This document shows, in pieces, positions 35,674 to 40,599 of a stretch of 40,599 bases of DNA. Under the pieces are notes generated by a model that was not told the DNA's origin, did no database searches, and was given only the letters and a program-made list of their open reading frames with translations. The DNA lies in assembly GCA_022788085.1 (NCBI GenBank), contig JALEWA010000072.1, positions 1 through 40,599 on the forward strand, in the 5' to 3' direction. Within the stretch, counting starts at the first letter, position 1. Each line of letters starts with the position of its first letter. Made by a program: the position numbers and the translations under genes. The DNA is from Lachnospiraceae bacterium. Lineage in GTDB: Bacteria > Bacillota > Clostridia > Lachnospirales > Lachnospiraceae.

Positions 35674-36050
35674 TATATATCGTTAATCTTATATTCTGTA
35701 GAAAAATATGGAATGATAAGGTAACTTCCACTTTGTATTTGATCAGAAGTTAAAGAGTTCATACGCTTAACTTCATCGATATATTCTCGTGTAGTACTGT
35801 AATGCTCATCCATGTTTTCTTCTGCAATAGACCACAAGGTATCGCCTTGAGAAATCATGATACTTTTATAATATTTATAAGAAACTTTGTGATCCATATC
35901 GCTTGCCTGAATTGACATAGATGCGAAGAATACCATAAATGCTGAAATTACAATTGTAGATAAAAGAAGTAATATAATATTTTTTCTAACCTGCTTTTGG
36001 CGTTTCATTCGTTTAGCTCTTGAACGAATATAATAAGTGTTTTCCATCAT
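35673..36050 (-). CDS. LysM-domain membrane protein, YneA-like SOS division-inhibitor candidate
   Basis: This 125-residue protein has a basic N terminus (RSRAKRMKRQKQVRKN), one membrane span at about 28-48 and an extracytoplasmic LysM domain (MISQGDTLWSIAEENM through GSYLIIPYF). This is the layout of Bacillus YneA, the SOS-induced septation inhibitor, and the divergent position next to lexA is also the same. I chose the ATG at 36050 (MMENTYYI) with GAGGAGG 8 nt upstream. It is preceded by a consensus promoter whose spacer holds a LexA box. Primary sequence similarity to YneA is modest by eye, so the role rests on architecture, location and regulation. Confidence 0.8.
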   Translation of the reverse strand: MMENTYYIRSRAKRMKRQKQVRKNIILLLLSTIVISAFMVFFASMSIQASDMDHKVSYKYYKSIMISQGDTLWSIAEENMDEHYSTTREYIDEVKRMNSLTSDQIQSGSYLIIPYFSTEYKINDI

Positions 36051-36089
36051 GATAATATCCTCCTCTTTTGTAAATACTGTCAATTATTG

Positions 36090-36103
36090 CGAACAGGTAT
36101 TCC
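36090..36103. promoter_or_regulatory. LexA (SOS) box 1
   Basis: CGAACAGGTATTCC has a perfect left half-site (CGAAC) and a 3-of-5 right half-site. It lies in the predicted 5' leader of the LysM gene and shares C36103 with box 2. Confidence 0.5.
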
Positions 36104-36116
36104 GAACAACTGTTTG
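36103..36116. promoter_or_regulatory. LexA (SOS) box 2
   Basis: CGAACAACTGTTTG is close to the Gram-positive LexA consensus CGAACRNRYGTTYG, with one deviation. It lies at or just past the predicted start point of the LysM gene. Confidence 0.75.
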
Positions 36117-36123
36117 TAAAACG

Positions 36124-36152
36124 ATTATACAGAACAATTGTTTGTATGTCAA
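36124..36152 (-). promoter_or_regulatory. Consensus sigma-A promoter for the LysM gene
   Basis: On the minus strand, TTGACA (36147-36152) and TATAAT (36124-36129) are both perfect hexamers with a 17-nt spacer. LexA box 3 lies wholly inside the spacer, so strong repression and strong SOS induction are expected. Confidence 0.88.
36131..36144. promoter_or_regulatory. LexA (SOS) box 3, in the promoter spacer
   Basis: AGAACAATTGTTTG has one deviation in the left half-site and a centrally symmetric AATT core. It fills 14 of the 17 spacer bases of the LysM promoter. Confidence 0.75.
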
Positions 36153-36171
36153 TAGATTAAGATAAAAAATA

Positions 36172-36185
36172 CGAACAAATATTTG
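36172..36185. promoter_or_regulatory. LexA (SOS) box 4
   Basis: CGAACAAATATTTG has a perfect left half-site and one deviation on the right. It sits just upstream of the lexA -35 element and shares G36185 with box 5. Confidence 0.7.
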
Positions 36186-36198
36186 GAATATATGTTTG
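36185..36198. promoter_or_regulatory. Weak LexA (SOS) box 5 overlapping the lexA -35
   Basis: GGAATATATGTTTG has a poor left half-site but a good right half-site. It overlaps the first bases of the lexA -35 hexamer. Confidence 0.45.
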
Positions 36199-36224
36199 CT
36201 TTTGCTGATATATTGTGCTATGAT
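36196..36224 (+). promoter_or_regulatory. Predicted lexA promoter with extended -10
   Basis: TTGCTT at 36196-36201 and TATGAT at 36219-36224 have a 17-nt spacer, with TGC directly before the -10. The start point would be near 36231, giving a leader of about 18 nt to the lexA ATG. Confidence 0.7.
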
Positions 36225-36248
36225 GATATTAAAAAGGAGGAACTATGT

Positions 36249-36866
36249 ATGGCAAATGGAAAAATTACTGCGAAGCAGAAAGAAATTTTAGAATATATAA
36301 AGGATGAAATATTAAAAAAGGGTTACCCACCTGCTGTTCGTGAAATATGCGAAGCAGTTCATTTGAAATCAACTTCATCTGTTCATTCACATCTGGAAAC
36401 TCTTGAGAAGAATGGATATATAAGAAGAGATCCTACAAAGCCTCGTGCAATTGAAATTATGGATGATAGTTTTCAAATGGTACGACATGAAATGGCCAGT
36501 ATTCCTATTGTAGGTACGGTTGCAGCAGGACAGCCAATTTTGGCCGAACAAAACATCGAAGGGTATTTTCCTATTCCGGCAGAGATAGTTCCTGGCGGAG
36601 AATCCTTTGTACTTAAGGTAAAAGGAGACAGCATGATTAATGTTGGTATTTTTAATGGTGATCAAATTTTTGTCCAGTGTTGTAATACTGCTGAAAATGG
36701 CGATACTGTTGTTGCGTTAGTAGACGACTCTGCTACTGTAAAAACATATTATAAAGAAAATGGTCATTACAGACTACAACCGGAAAATGATACAATGGAT
36801 CCAATTATTGTTGATCATGTAGATATTCTTGGTAAGGTTTATGGAGTTTTTCGCTTATACCGATAA
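36249..36866 (+). CDS. lexA: LexA SOS repressor
   Basis: LexA represses SOS genes and self-cleaves on RecA filaments. The 205-residue protein has the N-terminal winged helix (KQKEILEYIKDEI, PAVREICEAVHLKSTSSVH), the A93-G94 cleavage site (TVAAGQP), catalytic S128 (KGDSMIN) and K165 (SATVKTYY). Start ATG 36249 has AAAGGAGG at 7 nt; the in-frame ATG at 36183 lies inside the LexA box region and is rejected. The gene diverges from the LysM gene and is probably autoregulated through boxes 4 and 5. Confidence 0.97.
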   Translation: MANGKITAKQKEILEYIKDEILKKGYPPAVREICEAVHLKSTSSVHSHLETLEKNGYIRRDPTKPRAIEIMDDSFQMVRHEMASIPIVGTVAAGQPILAEQNIEGYFPIPAEIVPGGESFVLKVKGDSMINVGIFNGDQIFVQCCNTAENGDTVVALVDDSATVKTYYKENGHYRLQPENDTMDPIIVDHVDILGKVYGVFRLYR

Positions 36867-36956
36867 GTATGGTGAGTGCAACCTATATAAGTAGAAATAG
36901 ATATAGATATTCAGATGTGAAATATTACATAATATACATTCACTGAAAAAGTATAT

Positions 36957-37050
36957 AAAAACAGGCAAATTTGTTTTAGATATTTATTGTTTTAACGACG
37001 ACCTACAAGGTTATGTACCGTTACAACAAATTACAAATTTGCCTGTTTTT
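36957..37050. terminator. Long bidirectional terminator palindrome between lexA and rsfS
   Basis: A perfect 18-bp stem (36957-36974 with 37033-37050, core ACAGGCAAATTTGT) is flanked by A and T runs, so it can terminate both converging genes. Its 58-nt loop is itself structured: TTGTT (36987-36991) with AACAA (37025-37029), TAACG (36993-36997) with CGTTA (37019-37023), and ACCT with AGGT at the tip (37001-37011). Confidence 0.8.
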
Positions 37051-37090
37051 TCATTTATATTTAACTATGAAACAAATTCTCAGTTAAAAA

Positions 37091-37444
37091 CTAATTATGA
37101 AATTCACTTACTTCTACTGCTGTTCCGTCACGCCAGATTCGTTCCAAATCATAGAAAGGACGGCTTTCTTTATCAAAGATATGAATAACGAAATCCGTAT
37201 AATCCATTAATATCCAGTTAGCGCTATTATAGCCTTCTGTTTGCTTTGCATGAATTCCTTCATGTGCAAGCTTTTCAGCAACATTATCAGCTAAAGCTTG
37301 TACTTGGCTTTTATTGTTACCATTTGTAATAATGAAGTAATCAGCAACAGAAGAAATATTTCCTATATTGATAATTTTGATATTTTCTGCTTTCTTATCT
37401 TCTAATGCATCTATAACGGTCTTAATATTCTTTTCTATACTCAT
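37091..37444 (-). CDS. rsfS: Ribosomal silencing factor RsfS
   Basis: RsfS binds ribosomal protein L14 and blocks subunit joining during starvation. The 117-residue protein has the family segments DYFIITNGNNKSQVQALAD, GYNSANWILMDYTDFVIHIF and YDLERIW. I chose the start MSIEKNIK at 37444 because GAGG lies 8 nt upstream; the earlier in-frame start at 37489 would overlap yqeK and add 15 unrelated residues. It is the last gene of the rpmA-obgE-yhbY-nadD-yqeK-rsfS run. Confidence 0.94.
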   Translation of the reverse strand: MSIEKNIKTVIDALEDKKAENIKIINIGNISSVADYFIITNGNNKSQVQALADNVAEKLAHEGIHAKQTEGYNSANWILMDYTDFVIHIFDKESRPFYDLERIWRDGTAVEVSEFHN

Positions 37445-37466
37445 ATTGCATGCCTCATTTCCAGTA

Positions 37467-38042
37467 TTATTCATGTTTGTAGCTGTCATAGGTTTTTAGT
37501 GTCATAGAATCGAAGGGCTTATTATTTTTTTGAAGATAGTTTATGGTATTTACAAGAATGGTTTCCATTGTTTTATCCAAATCTTCAAATGCAAGTTTTC
37601 TAATATAATCTAAATCAGGAATTGGTTTTCTTGATGGTTCTATATAATCAGCAATAAATATTATTTTTTCTAAGGTAGACATTCCGGGTCTTCCTGTTGT
37701 ATGCCAAATGATAGCATTCAAAATATCCTCATCCTGAACATGGAACTTTGTCTTGGCGATGAAGGCCCCAACTTTTCCGTGCAATAAATAGGTATTTTGT
37801 GCTTCAAAATCAGAGTATGGAATATTGTTTTTATCGCATATACGTATTTTCTTATTATTATCCATATTTTTAGCACAATCATGCAATAGTCCTGCAAGCT
37901 CAGCTTTTCTAATGAAGTCAGAGTTTGTCGTATCGGGATTGTACTTCATTGCCATTGCAGTAGCTGTATATGCAACTCCCAGAGTATGCTGATAACGCTC
38001 CTTTGTCAGGTGCTTCTTTAGATATTTCTTAATCTTCTTCAT
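37467..38042 (-). CDS. yqeK: YqeK-family HD-domain Ap4A hydrolase
   Basis: This 191-residue HD-superfamily protein has GLLHDCAKNM as the metal-binding HD motif and further conserved histidines (LLHGKVGAFIA, IWHTTGRPGM). Characterised YqeK proteins cleave diadenosine tetraphosphate symmetrically. I chose the ATG at 38042 (MKKIKKYLKKHL) with CAGGAGC upstream. It overlaps the 3' end of nadD by 14 nt, and nadD-yqeK-rsfS is the usual Firmicutes order. Confidence 0.92.
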   Translation of the reverse strand: MKKIKKYLKKHLTKERYQHTLGVAYTATAMAMKYNPDTTNSDFIRKAELAGLLHDCAKNMDNNKKIRICDKNNIPYSDFEAQNTYLLHGKVGAFIAKTKFHVQDEDILNAIIWHTTGRPGMSTLEKIIFIADYIEPSRKPIPDLDYIRKLAFEDLDKTMETILVNTINYLQKNNKPFDSMTLKTYDSYKHE

Positions 38043-38637
38043 ATAAATGCTCCTGTACAATATATTCTTCTACTTTTTCGGGCACTAAATCAGAAATGGA
38101 TTCACGCCGTTTTATACGCTCTCTGATATCAGTGGAGGAAATTGAAATCTTAGGTACATCAAGATATAGAATATGAGCGCCATTTTGCGCTAACTCATTT
38201 CCTTTCTTTTTAATGTCATCTAAATCATAGTCATCCCTAATCATGCATATGATTGTAGACAAAGAAAAAATAATATCCGGATTTTTCCATGTTTCTATAT
38301 GAAATAAGGAATCTGCTCCCATGATAAAGTAATAGTGAACTTCCGGATTCTGCTGGGTTAATTGTTGTAAGGTCTCACTTGTATAGGTGTTACCAGATCT
38401 TTCAACTTCTAGGGTAGACAATTCAAAATATGGAATAGCTTCAATTGCTTTTTGAACCATGATAACACGTTTCGCATCGTCTAAAACATGTTGCTTCATA
38501 TAAGATTTACCACTTGGCATAAATAGAATCTTATCAAGGGAGAATTCTTTATATGCGGCATTAGCAAGGGCTATATGACCATTATGGATTGGATTGAAGG
38601 TTCCACCCATAATTCCAATCTTTGTTGTCTGTTTCAT
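38029..38637 (-). CDS. nadD: Nicotinate-nucleotide adenylyltransferase
   Basis: NadD adenylates nicotinate mononucleotide in NAD synthesis. The 202-residue protein has the nucleotidyltransferase motif GGTFNPIHNGHI and the C-terminal ISSTDIR motif. The ATG at 38637 (MKQTTKIGIMGG) has GGAGG 5 nt upstream and is preferred over the in-frame ATG at 38649, which is too close to the stop of yhbY and lacks a site. Confidence 0.95.
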   Translation of the reverse strand: MKQTTKIGIMGGTFNPIHNGHIALANAAYKEFSLDKILFMPSGKSYMKQHVLDDAKRVIMVQKAIEAIPYFELSTLEVERSGNTYTSETLQQLTQQNPEVHYYFIMGADSLFHIETWKNPDIIFSLSTIICMIRDDYDLDDIKKKGNELAQNGAHILYLDVPKISISSTDIRERIKRRESISDLVPEKVEEYIVQEHLYEED

Positions 38638-38649
38638 CGCTGCCTCCAT

Positions 38650-38940
38650 TTATTTTGGTAAAATAATCTTTGGATTCTCTTTAAATGGCTTATATAATAC
38701 AAACTTTTTACCGATAACCTGAACAACCTGTGAACGTGTCCGTTCTGCAACAACATTAGCAATTTCTTTTGGATCGTCAATGCAATTCTTAAGAACTGCA
38801 ATTTTTACTAATTCTCTAGTGTTAAAGGTTTCTGCAATCGCCTCAATATTTTCCGGTGTTACAGATGATTTCCCAATCTGGAATACTGGTTCAAGGTTCA
38901 TGGCAAGTCCTTTTAAATAAGCTCTTTGCTTGCTTGTCAT
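38650..38940 (-). CDS. yhbY: YhbY-family CRM-domain RNA-binding protein
   Basis: This small ribosome-assembly-associated protein with a CRM domain has 96 residues. The segments LTSKQR-like MTSKQRAYLKGLA, VFQIGKSSVTPE and VVQVIGKKFVLYKP are typical. I prefer the ATG at 38940 (MTSKQR) since GGAGGA is spaced 8 nt from it but only 2 nt from the ATG at 38946. It lies between obgE (23-nt gap) and nadD (12-nt gap). Confidence 0.93.
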   Translation of the reverse strand: MTSKQRAYLKGLAMNLEPVFQIGKSSVTPENIEAIAETFNTRELVKIAVLKNCIDDPKEIANVVAERTRSQVVQVIGKKFVLYKPFKENPKIILPK

Positions 38941-38963
38941 ATACATTTCCTCCGTGTTTTGTT

Positions 38964-40259
38964 CTATTTATAATAATTGAAGGCAAGTCCATACATACGA
39001 ACAGTATCGCCCTCTTGAATTCCTAATGCTTCCAATTCGTCGAGAATGCCATTGTCCTTTAGGAAGCTTTGGAAAAATTTGAATCCTTTTTCTGATTCCA
39101 GATTCGTATATCCAAGCATTTTTTCAATTCTGGGACCTTCCACAACATATTCATTCTCTTTGGCATTATACTCAACAGTATATGGTTCATCGCCGGTTAC
39201 TATTTCAAGATCAGGATTGAATTCCGGTTCAAATACGGTTGGTGGTTCATTGATTTCAGTAAGAAGTTCACTGACATAATAAAGTAATTCCTTCATACCT
39301 TCACCGGAAACAGCAGAAATAGGAAATACTTTTATGCCCTTAGGCTCAAATTCATCACGAATCCTTTGGACAGGATCAACACCACTTCCATCATCGAAAA
39401 TGGCATCCACTTTATTCGCAGCAATAACCTGTGGACGTTTGGCAATGTCTTCATTATATGCTTTCAATTCCTTGTTAATAGTATAGATATCCTCTACCGG
39501 ATCACGACCTTCTGTAGAGGCAGCATCTACAAGATGAATTAATACCTTTGTTCTTTCGATATGCCTTAAGAACTCATGACCAAGACCTACACCTTCTGAA
39601 GCACCTTCTATTAATCCGGGAATATCAGCAATTACAAAACCTTTACTACCATCTAAATCTACTACACCAAGATGTGGATTTAAGGTAGTGAAGTGATAAT
39701 TTGCAATCTTAGGTCTTGCATTAGTAACTCGTGACAATAAGGTTGATTTTCCTACATTAGGAAATCCAACAAGTCCAACATCTGCAATAACCTTTAATTC
39801 AAGGAAAAGGTTAAGCTCTTTGGCAGGCTGTCCTGGTTGTGCATATTTAGGAGCTTGCATGGTTGCTGTAGCATAATGCTGATTACCGTTACCACCTTTG
39901 CCTCCAGTTAAAATTACTTGTCTACGATTATCACCTGACATATCAGCAATAATTTTACCGGATTCTAATTCCTTGATAACAGTTCCCTGTGGAATCTTAA
40001 TGATAATATCTTCGCCATTCTTTCCACGACAGTTTTTCTTGCCACCATTTTCACCATCCTGGGCACAATACTTTCTGATATGTCTGAAGTCTGTGAGGGT
40101 ATTAAGACCTTCGTCCACTTCAAAGATTACACTTCCACCATGACCGCCATCGCCACCATCAGGACCACCGTTAGGAACATATTTTTCTCTTCGGAAGGAA
40201 ACATGACCGTCGCCGCCTTTACCACTTCGTACATATATTTTGGCTCTATCTGCAAACAT
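38964..40259 (-). CDS. obgE: GTPase ObgE/CgtA
   Basis: This is an essential GTPase of 50S assembly and stress signalling, with 431 residues. It has the Gly-rich Obg domain (FADRAKIYVRSGKGGDGHVS through about 158), the G domain with GFPNVGKST (G1), DIPGLIEGA (G3) and NKVD (G4), and a C-terminal OCT domain (about 350-431) ending in GDTVRMYGLAFNYYK. AAAGGG precedes the start. Position after rpmA is the standard arrangement. Confidence 0.97.
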   Translation of the reverse strand: MFADRAKIYVRSGKGGDGHVSFRREKYVPNGGPDGGDGGHGGSVIFEVDEGLNTLTDFRHIRKYCAQDGENGGKKNCRGKNGEDIIIKIPQGTVIKELESGKIIADMSGDNRRQVILTGGKGGNGNQHYATATMQAPKYAQPGQPAKELNLFLELKVIADVGLVGFPNVGKSTLLSRVTNARPKIANYHFTTLNPHLGVVDLDGSKGFVIADIPGLIEGASEGVGLGHEFLRHIERTKVLIHLVDAASTEGRDPVEDIYTINKELKAYNEDIAKRPQVIAANKVDAIFDDGSGVDPVQRIRDEFEPKGIKVFPISAVSGEGMKELLYYVSELLTEINEPPTVFEPEFNPDLEIVTGDEPYTVEYNAKENEYVVEGPRIEKMLGYTNLESEKGFKFFQSFLKDNGILDELEALGIQEGDTVRMYGLAFNYYK

Positions 40260-40290
40260 AAATTTACCCTTTCTAATTGAGTGTTATATG

Positions 40291-40319
40291 AAAAGGCTTC
40301 AGGTGTACCTGAAGCCTTA
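40291..40319 (-). terminator. Terminator-like hairpin between rpmA and obgE
   Basis: A perfect 11-bp stem (40294-40304 with 40309-40319, core AAGGCTTCAGG) with a TGTA loop is followed on the minus strand by TTTTC. It may partly uncouple obgE from the ribosomal-protein genes. Confidence 0.65.
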
Positions 40320-40355
40320 ATGCATTCGTAACTATAGGATAAAACTTAAAAAGTC

Positions 40356-40599
40356 TTATTTCTCCTCTACAGGATAAACGGAAGCCTGTTTCTTATCTCT
40401 TCCTTTTCTCTCGAATCTGAGTACACCATCAACTAATGCGAATAATGTATCATCTCCACCGATACCAACATTAACACCGGGATGAATCTTTGTTCCACGC
40501 TGTCTATATAAAATGTTGCCTGCCTTTACGAACTGACCGTCTGCTCTTTTTGCACCTAATCTCTTGGATTCGGAATCTCTACCGTTCTTAGTAGAACCA
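40356..40599 (-). CDS. rpmA: 50S ribosomal protein L27 (5' partial)
   Basis: The minus strand from the right edge encodes [20 protein letters not shown], then [18 protein letters not shown] and ends [13 protein letters not shown], which is clearly L27. Eighty codons are present; only the short N terminus, including any cleaved leader typical of Firmicutes L27, is outside the window. L27 lies at the peptidyl-transferase centre of the 50S subunit. Confidence 0.96.
   Translation of the reverse strand, partial: GSTKNGRDSESKRLGAKRADGQFVKAGNILYRQRGTKIHPGVNVGIGGDDTLFALVDGVLRFERKGRDKKQASVYPVEEK

Noticed and set aside
36183-36248. Earlier ATG for lexA
   Set aside because: It would place coding sequence over LexA boxes and the predicted promoter. 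The ATG at 36249 has an ideal ribosome-binding site.
36975-37032. attC-like recombination site in the structured loop
   Set aside because: The loop is palindromic, but the integron core sites RYYYAAC and GTTRRRY are not present in the right places, and there is no integrase or cassette.

Overview
The window is a dense, low-GC chromosomal segment of a Gram-positive anaerobe of the Clostridia, most likely a Lachnospiraceae (Roseburia/Butyrivibrio-like) species. This is inferred from gene content and order: a miaB-mutS-mutL-miaA block, a radC-mreBCD-PBP2-minCDE-rodA block, yggS-sepF, a Bacillus-type lexA facing a LysM division-inhibitor-like gene, and rpmA-obgE-yhbY-nadD-yqeK-rsfS. I see no phage, insertion sequence, CRISPR array, tRNA or rRNA.

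Layout. Positions 1-10214 (+) hold the 3' part of miaB, a SulP anion transporter with its own promoter, the mismatch-repair pair mutS and mutL, miaA, and a PLP enzyme of the YnbB/methionine gamma-lyase family. Positions 10356-20725 (+) form a nearly gap-free cell-shape and division operon: radC, an mreB-like gene with degenerate nucleotide-binding motifs, mreC, mreD, an oversized PBP2, minC, minD, minE, rodA, mgsA and a dacA-type carboxypeptidase. Positions 20937-26790 (+) hold a small P-loop protein, an orphan HlyD-like membrane adaptor, yggS, sepF, aroB, lspA and an RluD-type pseudouridine synthase. Positions 26961-31806 (+) carry an unknown protein translationally coupled to a CstA transporter, a cytidylate-kinase-like protein and a large polytopic membrane protein. 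After a 446-bp convergent gap comes an AI-2E-family permease (-), then a TtcA-like thiolase and an Xer-type recombinase (+). Positions 35673-36866 are the SOS switch: a LysM membrane protein (-) and lexA (+) diverge from a region with a consensus promoter and up to five LexA boxes. From 36957 to the end, all genes lie on the minus strand: rsfS, yqeK, nadD, yhbY, obgE and the 3' part of rpmA.

How the parts fit. The central 15 kb puts elongation (MreB-like, MreCD, PBP2, RodA), septum placement (MinCDE), wall trimming (DacA) and division (SepF) in consecutive operons, joined by 4-nt ATGA overlaps or very short gaps. The LexA-controlled LysM protein would tie division arrest to DNA damage.

I see no clear novel defence or mobile system. 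The best leads are: (i) the MreB-like protein with altered catalytic motifs; (ii) the roughly 255-residue insertion in PBP2; (iii) the SOS control region; (iv) an uncharacterised P-loop protein and orphan HlyD-like adaptor next to yggS-sepF; (v) a methylglyoxal synthase with Glu at the usual catalytic Asp; (vi) an unknown protein coupled to CstA; and (vii) terminator-like hairpins placed 23-48 nt before same-strand start codons.
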